Positions 1 to 7,258 of a stretch of DNA of 64,000 nt are shown piece by piece. The stretch is from DASWUZ01 sp036401375 (GTDB lineage: Bacteria; Acidobacteriota; Terriglobia; Terriglobales; Acidobacteriaceae), in assembly GCA_036401375.1 (NCBI GenBank), contig DASWVB010000033.1:1-64000 (forward strand), given 5' to 3'. The notes beneath the pieces are model-generated. The model was not told the DNA's origin, made no database searches, and saw only the letters and a program-made list of their open reading frames with translations. Each line of letters opens with the position of its first letter. The first letter of the stretch is position 1. Made by a program: the position numbers and the translations under genes.

Positions 1-492
1 CTTGCGCATCAGGTCCCACACCCCGGCCCGCTCGAACTGGGTGCGCATCTCCCGGTGGATCGCCACCCGTCCGCTGCGCCGCTCGACCGCAGGACGCTTG
101 CGCTGCTCGACGTAGATCTTCATCAGAAGCTCCATCTCCGAGGCCATCGACTCGGCCAGGCAGGCGCGTGCCGCGCTCAGCTGCACCTGGGTCGAGAACG
201 AGTCTTCGAGCACGCTCATCACCGGCTGCACCTCGGGCCCGTGCTCGGCCAGACGCCGTCGCACCTCGCTCTCGAGGCCCTCGAGCATCGCGGTGTCGGC
301 CTCGGGATCGACACACCGCACCCGGCCCCAGTCGCGGGTGAAGCGCACCAGGGTCTCAGCCGGACCGGCCTTAGCAGTTGCCGTCGCGGCGGCGGACTCC
401 CGCAGCAGCACCCCGATATTTACGAACTCGTTCTTGACCGGGTCGGATACGTATCGGACCAGGAAGAACTCGCACTGCCTTCGCTCTGCCAA
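1..492 (-). CDS. DUF3037 family protein, C-terminus cut by window edge
   Basis: Reading leftward the frame gives a protein beginning around MAERRQCEFFLVRYVSD and containing VKNEFVNIGVLL, which matches the N-terminal pattern of DUF3037 proteins (a tyrosine- or phenylalanine-rich strand, then EFVNVGV). The frame stays open to base 1, so the C-terminus lies outside the window (about 164 codons are visible). There is no ATG. I chose TTG at 492 because GAGGGG sits about nine bases upstream; an in-frame GTG at 524 is the alternative, and an in-frame TAA lies just upstream of that. It follows the HipA-like kinase gene on the same strand after a gap of about 145 bases. DUF3037 and HipA-like genes are commonly neighbours, which supports both calls. 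Biochemical function is unknown. Confidence 0.8.
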   Translation of the reverse strand, partial: MAERRQCEFFLVRYVSDPVKNEFVNIGVLLRESAAATATAKAGPAETLVRFTRDWGRVRCVDPEADTAMLEGLESEVRRRLAEHGPEVQPVMSVLEDSFSTQVQLSAARACLAESMASEMELLMKIYVEQRKRPAVERRSGRVAIHREMRTQFERAGVWDLMRK

Positions 493-636
493 TCGGCTTA
501 CCCCTCGTCCGTTCCCGGCTGCACCCGGCCGGCTTGTACCTCTTACGTCGCGACCTATCTCATCCAGATGCGATCCGACCGAGGTTGTTTGAGGAGATGT
601 GTGCATCCTCATCCCTTATCGTCGGTTGCGCGATGC

Positions 637-1506
637 CTACATCACTGTCTTGCCCTCGATATGAGTGCTCCAATCCTCATCCGGGAACTGCGCGCCGGGG
701 TGGACGGTCTTCGTCCAGTTGGGGAAGGGCTCGCGGGACGATTCGCGGAACATGCCGATCAGCTCGCGCACCCGGTCGCGCCTCCCCAGAAGGCCCTCGA
801 TGAGGGCCTCCATCTCGGCGACGTCGCCCCCGTACCACTCCGGCGGCACCGTCTCGGCGATGGCCCAGGCCTTGCCGCCGTCGAACTCTTCTATCCTGCT
901 CAGCCAGGGCTCGAAGCTCTCCCAGCCGGTCACATTCCGGTAGACCACGTTGCGGGCGTACACACCGCGCAGCGGCGCGTCAACGAACTTCCACTTTCCG
1001 GCGTTGAAGCAGTACCCCTGGTCGATGAACGTGGCCGCGTAGCGCCGCTCGCGAAACTTCTTGTGAAAGACCGCCTGGCGGCCGTTCACGTTGCTGGTCC
1101 ACTTATCGAGGGCCAGCATCCCGGCAAAGTCGCCCAGGTTGCGAATCTCGGAGAGCATCTCCTCGGGCAGGTAGTCGACCACGTGCCCGGGCATCAGCCC
1201 GCCCACGTAGCGCGACCCGAACTGCAGCCCGGCACAGCAGCGGAGGCTGGTCGCTCCGAGCTCCATGTTCAGCTCGGCGGTGTTCTCGACCAGCCATTCG
1301 GTGACCAAGACGACATCGGAGCCGGGGACCGGCAGACCGACAGCCTCGGCCAGCCTGGTCGCCAGCAGTTCATTGGCGAGCACGCGCAGGTGCTGCGGAT
1401 TGTTCTGGAACTTGACGACATAGAGGTGCCCATCGGAGCCGAGCATCAGATGACTCTGCGCGCCGCCCCGCATCCGCCGAATCTCCTGGACTGCGAGCAC
1501 CGCCAT
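637..1506 (-). CDS. HipA-like kinase family protein (HipA_2 type)
   Basis: This 289-residue protein has the compact HipA-like fold seen in the HipA_2 family: an N-terminal GGAQSHL segment followed by YVVKFQNNPQ (candidate nucleotide-binding strand with Lys), GLQFGSRYV near residue 100, LDKWTSNVNGRQ near 155 (catalytic-loop-like DxxxxN) and FIDQGYCFN near 180 (DQG in the position of the metal-binding motif). Classical HipA toxins are longer and phosphorylate tRNA synthetases; this short branch has no established substrate that I know of. It lacks the HipB-type HTH antitoxin as a neighbour and is instead followed by a DUF3037 gene. The start is an ATG preceded by a GGGGGTGAG stretch. Upstream (1507-1641) is AT-rich for this genome and could carry its own promoter. 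The family call is strong; the role is open. Confidence 0.85.
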   Translation of the reverse strand: MAVLAVQEIRRMRGGAQSHLMLGSDGHLYVVKFQNNPQHLRVLANELLATRLAEAVGLPVPGSDVVLVTEWLVENTAELNMELGATSLRCCAGLQFGSRYVGGLMPGHVVDYLPEEMLSEIRNLGDFAGMLALDKWTSNVNGRQAVFHKKFRERRYAATFIDQGYCFNAGKWKFVDAPLRGVYARNVVYRNVTGWESFEPWLSRIEEFDGGKAWAIAETVPPEWYGGDVAEMEALIEGLLGRRDRVRELIGMFRESSREPFPNWTKTVHPGAQFPDEDWSTHIEGKTVM

Positions 1507-1641
1507 CCGTTCTCACCCCCGGCGACGAACATCCGCCAAACGGATGATAGTAGAAAAGCGGCGCGCGCATCCTTTTATAAGAATGCTCGAATACCTGGCC
1601 GGTTACGAGGCGTGAACGAGCCCGGGACGGCGGGTCCCCAA

Positions 1642-3489
1642 TCAGGACCGCACTGCCTGCCCTCCACCGGCGAGCAGCTCGTTGCGCACGCTGAGCGCGA
1701 GCGCCATGGCCATGACGCAATCGTCGTGCGCGCCTGCGCCGGCGCCGGTCCTGCCGTTCCTCAGCCGCACAAAGCTGCGGCACTCCCGTAACAGCCGCCG
1801 GCTTTTGAAGATCATAGGCTGCTCGACCAAGGCGGCCGCCAGAGTCCCGATCATCAGGGGGCGGGTCAAGGAGGTGGTGAGCCAGCCATCCTCTCCGCCC
1901 TGCTGGTAGAGCTGGGCGTACCTGCATACGCCGTGCAGGTAGGCGAGCACTCCGGCGCCATGGTTGTTCCTCTCGACGGTCAGCAGCGCGTGGTTATATT
2001 CGTGCGCGAGGGCCGCGGCCTCCCGCGCCAGCTCGAGGGTGCCGAACCTGGCCTGCAGCTCTGCGCACTGCATTCCGGAGTGCAGATCGACGACCTGCAC
2101 GGTCGAGTAGTCGCCCTCGGCGCCGCCGCCGGCAGGGTCGACGGCGACCAGGTATCTGCGGCCCGCCATCGGCGGCAGCCAGATCAACAGGTCGCCATTG
2201 CTACGAACCCCGGCCGGCTCCTCGTCGAGCCCGCTCATCCGCGCCTCGATCGCTCTCTCGTCGAAGACGCAGGCGCCGCTGCTCAGAAAGCAGGTATCGG
2301 CGTCTTCGGCAAACTCCTGCCGGGCCAACTCGCCGAGCCGCGACCGCAGCCCGCGGCGGTAGCCGATCTGCTGCCGCGAGAGCTTATGCCGCTCCATCAG
2401 CCACAGCTCATCGGCGGTCAACGATGCTTTTGTAACTGCTGCTGCTACGTATCCCGGCTCCCACCACCAGGGAAAGAAGTGGCGCACCATGGCGTCGGCC
2501 TTGTCGTTACCGGCCTTGTCTTTGCCGGCCTTGTGGTTGCCCGCCTTGTGGTGAGCGGCCCCGATGCGTGCCGTCTTTGGAGCGCCAGACCCGGCCCTGA
2601 TCCACTCGTCGTAGAAGCAGCCGGCGGAGCCGTTGGGGGTGGACTCGAGGACCAGTTCGCCATCGCGCGGCATCGCCGCGATCAGGCCGCCGAGGGTCTC
2701 GGCCGGATCGCCCGGCCACCTCGCCACCTCGGAACAATGGAGGTTCTGTATGGTGATCCCGCGGCCCGCGTTCCGGTCTCCCGCACTCTCGACGCGGTAC
2801 TCGCTGTCGAGCAGGGGGAAGACGATCTGCCTTGAACTCGCCCGCGAGGTGCGCAGGACCCCGGCGCGCAGGCTCGGCGGCAGGCAGTCCAGGAAGCGGT
2901 GCACGATGCGGAAGATCGCCTCCGCTGCGTCGTGCGTGTGCGCTACCTGCACGGTCATGGTGCCGGGGCGGGTGATGGTCTTCAAAAAGAACTGCCCCGC
3001 GACCCAGGTGCTGATGCCAAGCTGCCGCGCCTTGAGGACGATGTTGCGGCGGCCGGCGGTGCGCTGATACTGGCTCTGCACCGCGTTCGGCAACAGGGGC
3101 ACGTTGCGGCCCTCGCGATCGCGAATCCGCAACAGGGTCTCGGCGAGCCGGGCACCCATCTTCCTTCCATCGAAGGAGGTGGAACTGCGGTCGAGCATGC
3201 TGCCCTGTCTCAGCAGCTCCCTGAGATCGGCGCGGAGGATGGCGCCCTGCTCGGGATCTTCGTCGGCATCATCGTCCTGCTCGTCTTCGTCCTGCTCGTC
3301 CTGGTCCAGCTCGTCCTGGTCCTGGTCATCCTGGTAGTGCTCATCCTGGTCCTGCTTGTCTTTGTCCTGCTTATCCTGGTGGCGATCGCCCTGAACCATG
3401 TCAGGGTCATGCAGATCTTCGAGATCGCGTCCGTCTCGTTGGTCCTGCCTGAAGTCGTTTCCGTCTCCCCGGGCCCGGTACTCATCCAT
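1642..3489 (-). CDS. Phage-type terminase large subunit-like protein
   Basis: The 615-residue protein has the two-domain plan of large terminases. The ATPase half shows a Walker A-like KARQLGIST (about 153-161), a degenerate Walker B region NLHCSEVA (about 249-256) and the coupling motif LESTPNG (about 281-287). The RNase H-like nuclease half shows VAVDPAGG (Asp about 451), LTVERNNHG (Glu about 506) and AHDDCVMA (Asp about 589-590), so all three acidic nuclease positions appear present. Such enzymes package phage DNA into proheads. Two low-complexity insertions are unusual: an acidic Asp/Gln/Glu tract (about 38-78) and a Lys-Ala-Gly-Asn repeat (about 314-332) in the linker between domains. 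The ATG at 3489 has GAGGAG upstream. No portal, capsid or tail gene lies nearby, so this is an orphan terminase, either a prophage remnant or a domesticated gene. Confidence 0.85.
   Translation of the reverse strand: MDEYRARGDGNDFRQDQRDGRDLEDLHDPDMVQGDRHQDKQDKDKQDQDEHYQDDQDQDELDQDEQDEDEQDDDADEDPEQGAILRADLRELLRQGSMLDRSSTSFDGRKMGARLAETLLRIRDREGRNVPLLPNAVQSQYQRTAGRRNIVLKARQLGISTWVAGQFFLKTITRPGTMTVQVAHTHDAAEAIFRIVHRFLDCLPPSLRAGVLRTSRASSRQIVFPLLDSEYRVESAGDRNAGRGITIQNLHCSEVARWPGDPAETLGGLIAAMPRDGELVLESTPNGSAGCFYDEWIRAGSGAPKTARIGAAHHKAGNHKAGKDKAGNDKADAMVRHFFPWWWEPGYVAAAVTKASLTADELWLMERHKLSRQQIGYRRGLRSRLGELARQEFAEDADTCFLSSGACVFDERAIEARMSGLDEEPAGVRSNGDLLIWLPPMAGRRYLVAVDPAGGGAEGDYSTVQVVDLHSGMQCAELQARFGTLELAREAAALAHEYNHALLTVERNNHGAGVLAYLHGVCRYAQLYQQGGEDGWLTTSLTRPLMIGTLAAALVEQPMIFKSRRLLRECRSFVRLRNGRTGAGAGAHDDCVMAMALALSVRNELLAGGGQAVRS
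2498..2557 (-). repeat. Four tandem 15-base units inside the terminase gene
   Basis: Four consecutive 15-base units beginning GCCTTGT (plus strand) encode, on the minus strand, a repeated pattern of charged residue-Lys-Ala-Gly-(Asn/Lys) in the linker between the ATPase and nuclease domains. Units differ by a few bases, so the repeat is not freshly duplicated, but the 15-base period keeps the frame and could vary in number between strains. Confidence 0.85.
3256..3378 (-). repeat. Acidic DQDE-type low-complexity tract in the terminase N-terminus
   Basis: On the plus strand the stretch is an imperfect series of (C/G)TCCTG(C/G)T and related hexa- to 15-base units. On the coding strand it gives about 40 residues made almost only of Asp, Gln, Glu, with Lys at its start. 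Large terminases do not normally have such a tail. It may be a disordered protein-binding or DNA-mimic segment; that is inference. Confidence 0.8.
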
Positions 3490-3521
3490 CCCTGCAACTC
3501 CTCTTCCTCTCGCGGCTGCAC

Positions 3522-3540
3522 GCCCCGCCCGCGGCGGGGC
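3522..3540. other. GC hairpin between the small basic protein gene and terminase
   Basis: GCCCCGCC, a three-base loop CGC, then GGCGGGGC form a perfect eight-pair stem in the 70-base gap upstream of the terminase start. No T-run follows on the minus strand, so it is not a standard terminator; it could attenuate or stabilise the leftward transcript. Confidence 0.55.
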
Positions 3541-3559
3541 TCAGCTGGATGTTGAAGGG

Positions 3560-4030
3560 TCAGATCGTACCCTCGCCTTCGCTGCCTTGTCCGGGCAGCG
3601 AGGCTGTACTGACTTCCTCCTCTGGATCAGGCGCATTTTCTGCCTGCGGCGCCTGCTTTGCGTCGCGCTTCCGCTCGGCGTCGAGGATCATCTTGGCAAG
3701 GCTGGCTGAGCGGCTCCTGCTCTTGCCCTTGCTTCCAGCCTTTGAAGCCTCGCTGATGCCGGCGACATCGAAGAGCAGCCTTGTGTGGTTGATACTTCCG
3801 TCCCTCGCCTTGTCCACCAGCTTTTTGACGATGTCGGGAAATGCCTCCGACGTCTGCTCTTCGGCATGGTTGCGGAAGTAGACCAGCTTGCGTTTGCGTG
3901 ATGGCCTGAAGGGCCCGTCCCCTGCTCCGGCGTCGACTCTCGCCGGGGGGCACAATACAGGTTTGCCGAAGGGCTTTAGATCCCCCGCGGAAACCGCCTC
4001 GTCGTCCTTGCCCCCAACCTTCTCATTCAT
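3560..4030 (-). CDS. Hypothetical basic protein upstream of terminase
   Basis: The protein of 156 residues starts MNEKVGGKDDEAV (ATG at 4030; longer in-frame starts exist to 4198 but the extra residues look non-coding). The core is RKRKLVYFRNHAEEQTSEAF followed by a helical stretch (PDIVKKLVDKARDG) and INHTRLLFDVAGI, then a Lys/Ser/Arg-rich segment and an acidic C-terminus. I do not recognise a domain. Its place directly upstream of a large terminase, small size and basic character make a small-terminase or DNA-binding adaptor role possible, but this is inference from position only. It lies 70 bases upstream of the terminase start, separated by a GC hairpin, and probably shares its transcript. 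Confidence 0.65.
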   Translation of the reverse strand: MNEKVGGKDDEAVSAGDLKPFGKPVLCPPARVDAGAGDGPFRPSRKRKLVYFRNHAEEQTSEAFPDIVKKLVDKARDGSINHTRLLFDVAGISEASKAGSKGKSRSRSASLAKMILDAERKRDAKQAPQAENAPDPEEEVSTASLPGQGSEGEGTI

Positions 4031-4317
4031 GTCCTTCCCATACTCGGACGCTCCCGGACCAGGCGCATGTTCACCGCGGCGGGCGACGAGCCATCCCGTC
4101 ATCCATGTCCGCCCCAGCGGCAAACTCTGGCATGGCAGAGTAGCGATCCAGGCCCTAAAACAGAGAGGGAGACGCTGGATTGCGCCCCCCTCTTCCACTC
4201 TCGATCTTTCTATTCCTTACTTGTATTTCTAGACTACCAACTTAACCACCTTCACTACGCCACCACTGATTGCCGGGTTAACCTTTCGGGTTTCAGCAAC
4301 TTACTCTCTATCCCCCT
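4031..4317. other. Non-coding gap with AT-rich stretch
   Basis: No convincing gene. The part from about 4200 to 4310 is AT-rich compared with the surroundings and lies upstream of the leftward small-protein/terminase genes, so it may hold their promoter; I could not pick out a clear -35/-10 pair. It also contains the downstream end of the sigma-like gene transcript, with no clear terminator. Confidence 0.4.
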
Positions 4318-4794
4318 TCACCCGCGCTCTTGACAGCTGCGCGGCGGAGCGACGGAGAGCAGGTCGACCTCGAGGAAGATGGCGGTGAGGCGGTCGAGAG
4401 CCTCGCCATACTTCCGCACGATCGAACGGAGGCTGAGGCCGAGCAGCTCGGCCGCCTCACCCTGGGTATACTCCTGCTGCGCGATGCGCACCAGCAGCGC
4501 CTGGGAGAAGGGATCGAGCCGCTTCATGCACTTCTCGACGTCGAAGACGAAGATGACCGCATCCTCGAAGCTGCGTACCTTGTAGGTCGAAACCCGCCCG
4601 CGAAACATGCAGTTCCCCAGTGCCGACGGTGTCCTTCCCATCTCCATCGAGAGATGCATGTAGCGGCGCATGAGGGCCTCGGTGTGTTTGCGGTAGAAGG
4701 CCACGGGGACTACCGGCTCGGGCAGTGGAGCCTTTTTAGGGACGAGTACGGGCGACATGGCCCAGACATTGGGCAGGGTCAGGGCTGCGCTCAC
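4318..4794 (-). CDS. Sigma-70 region 4-like DNA-binding protein
   Basis: About 158 residues. The C-terminal third (RLDPFSQALLVRIAQQEYTQ, then GEAAELLGLSLRSIVRKYGEALDRL) reads as a sigma-70 region 4 helix-turn-helix, with the typical rule that the last helix repeats in a short tail. The N-terminal part (FYRKHTEALMRRYMHLSMEMGR) could be a reduced region 2, but no clear -10-recognition segment is visible. The start is decided by sequence: GGAGGT lies five bases before GTG at 4794, and this GTG overlaps the TGA of the upstream zinc-finger gene (GTGA), a translational-coupling arrangement. An ATG at 4758 is the alternative. It may direct transcription of the terminase module. The regulator call is firm for the HTH, moderate for sigma activity. 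Confidence 0.75.
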   Translation of the reverse strand: MSAALTLPNVWAMSPVLVPKKAPLPEPVVPVAFYRKHTEALMRRYMHLSMEMGRTPSALGNCMFRGRVSTYKVRSFEDAVIFVFDVEKCMKRLDPFSQALLVRIAQQEYTQGEAAELLGLSLRSIVRKYGEALDRLTAIFLEVDLLSVAPPRSCQERG

Positions 4795-4991
4795 AGAGCA
4801 CCTCCGCCGGCGACGGCCGCCTGCCCTGTTTTCTTGCGTCGTCCACCGGGTCTGCGTCTCAACCTGGGGCTGGGAAAGGATTCCAGCCTCCGTGCGCACG
4901 ATTCGCAATAGACGCCTACTCCGCTCTCTGAACGGAACCAAAGACTACCGCACCCTTCGCAAATTTTCAGGTAAACCTTCAAATAGATCAT
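4791..4991 (-). CDS. Small CxxC zinc-finger protein
   Basis: A 66-residue protein, MIYLKVYLKICEGCGSLWFR onward, with two Cys pairs (CEGCG and YCESCARRL) that would bind one zinc ion, followed by an Arg/Lys-rich tail suited to nucleic-acid contact. ATG at 4991 is preceded by GGGAG at good spacing; an ATG at 5036 is less likely. Its stop codon overlaps the GTG start of the sigma-like gene, and the ribosome binding site of that gene lies inside this one, so the two are coupled. Possible roles are an anti-sigma or co-activator partner of the sigma-like protein; neither can be shown from sequence alone. Confidence 0.7.
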   Translation of the reverse strand: MIYLKVYLKICEGCGSLWFRSESGVGVYCESCARRLESFPSPRLRRRPGGRRKKTGQAAVAGGGAL

Positions 4992-5527
4992 CCGTATCTC
5001 CCAAGGATTGTTGCCCGCCTGCGGAACTCTCTGCATGTCTTCTATCCGCAGGAAATTGGAAGCCCCGTGGGGTTGCGGCACTCTGACGCTGCCGCTTGAC
5101 CGCACGGGGATCTCTTCCGCCGTTGTTTTGTGTCGTCTTCTAACGCAGATCTTCAAAGCGAGGTTGTTGAGGTTTGCCGATCGAACTCAGCGGAGTAGAG
5201 ATCAGCCTTGCTTGTCGACCGCTCTGCGCGTGCTCTCGAGAGAAGGAGCGCAGACTCGAAAATCGCGTGCGTGATGGCGAGGTGCACAGCGAAGACACAG
5301 CGTCTGCGGGCCACGGCAATGACTAACGCCACGTGCGTGAAAGAATCGAAGTAAAACGAAGCTACGCGCGGCTTCCCAAAGCGTCAAACTCTCTGGCCCG
5401 GCAACCTGCCTCGCTCTCCCTCCCGAGTTCCCGGAAGACCTGTTTTCACAGTGAAAATCGGCGATCCAGCATTTCTGCCAGATATGCTGCCACCGGGTTA
5501 CATATAGCTCAGGGCAAATGTCTATCC
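4992..5527. promoter_or_regulatory. Divergent intergenic region between zinc-finger gene and S24-like regulator
   Basis: This 536-base region separates leftward phage-like genes from the rightward regulator. It has no convincing gene. It holds a perfect inverted repeat (listed separately) about 70 bases before the regulator start and presumably contains promoters for both directions. No canonical -35/-10 pair stood out. Confidence 0.5.
5443..5457. promoter_or_regulatory. Palindromic candidate operator TTTTCAC-A-GTGAAAA
   Basis: Perfect seven-base arms around a single central base, the usual shape of an operator for a dimeric HTH repressor. It lies 71 bases upstream of the S24-like regulator gene and in the divergent region shared with the zinc-finger/sigma-like genes, so it is a natural binding site for that regulator. 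Binding is inference. Confidence 0.6.
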
Positions 5528-6244
5528 ATGAATTTTGCGCGTTTACACGAGGCCCTACGACTCGAGATTCTCCGTCGCATCGAACGCGGGGTCTTGAGCG
5601 GGACTCTTCTTGCGCGGCAGACCGGCTTTGAACAGGCACATATCTCGAACTTCCTGCGGGGGCGCCGGTACCTGAGCATGAACGCGATGGACAGGGTGCT
5701 CACCGCACAGGGGCTGAGCGTCGAGGACCTGTTCTCCCCGGGCAGGCATGTCCGCAGCCCGACTGGCCTGCGGGGCGGCAGCCTGACGGAGAACACCATC
5801 CCGCTGGTCTCGCAGTCGAGCGCCATCTTTGAAAGCTTTATCGCTCCGAGGGACGTGATTGCCGAGTTCACGCTGCTGCCCGGCACTCTCGACAGCCTGC
5901 GTGCGCGCAGCACGGCGGCGCGGCGCGCGTGGCAGCGGTTTGTAGCGGTACGCATCACCGCCGTACAGGCCCGGGCGATGGACGATGTGCTCTCGGCGCA
6001 CGCCGTCGTGCTGATCGATCGCCACTACAACTCGCCGCTGCCCTATACTGCCGGCGTCGCTACCTTATATGCAGTCGCACGTGGAAATACGATCAGCATC
6101 CGGTACGTGGATTTTCATGAGAGTTCAATCACGCTGCGGCCCGCCAGTCTGAGCCATCCGGTGCAGGTAGTCGAGCTTTTACCAGGCCAAACTGCCTCCG
6201 ACCTGCTGGTGGGGCGCGCTTGTTTTCGGCTCTCAACACTTTAG
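5528..6244 (+). CDS. HTH regulator with S24/CI-like C-terminal domain
   Basis: About 238 residues from MNFARLHEALRLEILRRIER. Residues 25-75 form an XRE-type helix-turn-helix (TLLARQTGFEQAHISNFLRG, then LSMNAMDRVLTAQGLSVEDLF). The C-terminal half (AMDDVLSAHAVVLIDRHYNS, YAVARGNTISIRYV, LVGRACFRL) follows the layout of the LexA/CI S24 fold: MxxxL, a value-for-metal strand VVLIDR, a tyrosine strand, and a final GR(V/A) strand. The catalytic Ser expected before the Met is Ala/Arg and the Lys expected in the IKRL-like strand is Arg (SIRYV), so autocleavage is probably lost. It is divergent from the terminase module and follows a perfect palindrome, suggesting a CI-like repressor. The ATG at 5528 was chosen because the domain starts there. 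Confidence 0.75.
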   Translation: MNFARLHEALRLEILRRIERGVLSGTLLARQTGFEQAHISNFLRGRRYLSMNAMDRVLTAQGLSVEDLFSPGRHVRSPTGLRGGSLTENTIPLVSQSSAIFESFIAPRDVIAEFTLLPGTLDSLRARSTAARRAWQRFVAVRITAVQARAMDDVLSAHAVVLIDRHYNSPLPYTAGVATLYAVARGNTISIRYVDFHESSITLRPASLSHPVQVVELLPGQTASDLLVGRACFRLSTL

Positions 6245-6444
6245 TCACCATCTCGATGAACTTTTCTTCGCACTGGCTGACACTGGCCCGCCATGGTGTT
6301 GCTTCGCAGTTTCGATAGACTTGGTGCTGGCCGCTCTGGAGCCACTCTGGCTGCCCGGCTCCTGCTCGCGCGACCGGCTCAGCGCGGGAGGACGGCACGG
6401 CGAGCGAATTTATTTACGGCGTCAGAGCAGGAGGTTGTCTCGCG

Positions 6445-6966
6445 ATGATTCGTTCTTACCAGGGCAAGCTGCCCCTCGTTCCAGAGTCCTGCTATGTCGA
6501 TGTCTCGGCGCAGCTGCTGGGCGATGTGGAGCTGGGCGAGAACTCAAGCGTGTGGATGAATGCGGTACTGCGCGGGGATGTAAATTCGATTCGTGTCGGG
6601 GCGAATTCGAATGTGCAGGACTGTGCCGTTCTGCACGGCATGCGCTACGTCTACCCGGTGGCGGTCGGCGACTGGGTCACGATCGGCCACAACGCGACGG
6701 TGCACGGCTGCGTGATTGGAGATGCGTGCCTGATCGGAATGGGTGCGACAGTTCTGAACGATGCGCGGATCGGTGAGGGCTCGATCATCGCTGCCGGCGC
6801 GGTGATTCCGGAACACACCGTGATTGCGCCGAATACTTTGTGGGCGGGTGTTCCCGGCAAGGAGCGGCGCAAGCTTGGCGAGGAGGACCGCAAGCTCATC
6901 CTGCAGTATGCGGCGAATTACCTCGATTACGTAAAGATTTATCTGGATGAGGTTAAGGGCTGGTAG
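6445..6966 (+). CDS. Gamma-carbonic anhydrase family protein
   Basis: This 173-residue protein is a left-handed beta-helix built of hexapeptide repeats (for example VSAQLLGDVELGENSSVW, GVIGDACLIGMGATVL). It carries the metal-binding His pattern of the family: HGM near residue 65 and GHNATVHGC near 87-95, which fit the three zinc/iron ligands. The RGDVNSIRVG motif near residue 45 is typical of YrdA/CaiE/gamma-CA proteins. Such cytosolic proteins may hydrate CO2, although many YrdA-like members show no activity in vitro. Start ATG has AGCAGGAGG upstream. It stands alone between the regulator and an intergenic repeat. Confidence 0.9.
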   Translation: MIRSYQGKLPLVPESCYVDVSAQLLGDVELGENSSVWMNAVLRGDVNSIRVGANSNVQDCAVLHGMRYVYPVAVGDWVTIGHNATVHGCVIGDACLIGMGATVLNDARIGEGSIIAAGAVIPEHTVIAPNTLWAGVPGKERRKLGEEDRKLILQYAANYLDYVKIYLDEVKGW

Positions 6967-7075
6967 GTGTTGCTTCCGCTGCGTCGACGGCGGGGCTTTC
7001 CTGAGTTACGGATGGTCGGGGACCAGTCAGGGCTGTGTCTTAGGCCGGCGGAGAGTGGGGGTGGTTTTGCGTTTT

Positions 7076-7112
7076 CCCACTCATCGCAAAGTGCGCGATG
7101 AATGGGGCACCC
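7076..7112 (+). repeat. Hairpin core of dispersed GGGGCACCC repeat, copy 1
   Basis: CCCA-C-TCATCGC, loop AAAGTGC, GCGATGA-A-TGGG form a 12-base stem with one mismatch, followed by GCACCC. It is the conserved core shared with 7222-7258 and two copies near 57.3 kb. Confidence 0.8.
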
Positions 7113-7221
7113 GGCTTGATGACGCTTGACGCCTCTCGATACCAGCGGGGCTTTCCTGAGTTATGGATGGCCGGGACCAGTTAGGCCGTGTCTTAAGCCG
7201 GAGGAGAGTGGTTTTTGATTT

Positions 7222-7258
7222 CCCACTCATCGCAAAGTGCGCGATGAATGGGGCACCC
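7222..7258 (+). repeat. Hairpin core of dispersed GGGGCACCC repeat, copy 2
   Basis: Same hairpin as copy 1, with the same TCATCGC/GCGATGA arms and AAAGTGC loop, in the second tandem unit. The stretch from 7289 to 7491 downstream holds no gene that I can support. Confidence 0.8.

Noticed and set aside
55..1791. A 578-codon open frame on the plus strand
   Set aside because: It is antisense to DUF3037, the HipA-like kinase and the terminase end; composition is that of a GC-rich shadow frame and it matches no family.
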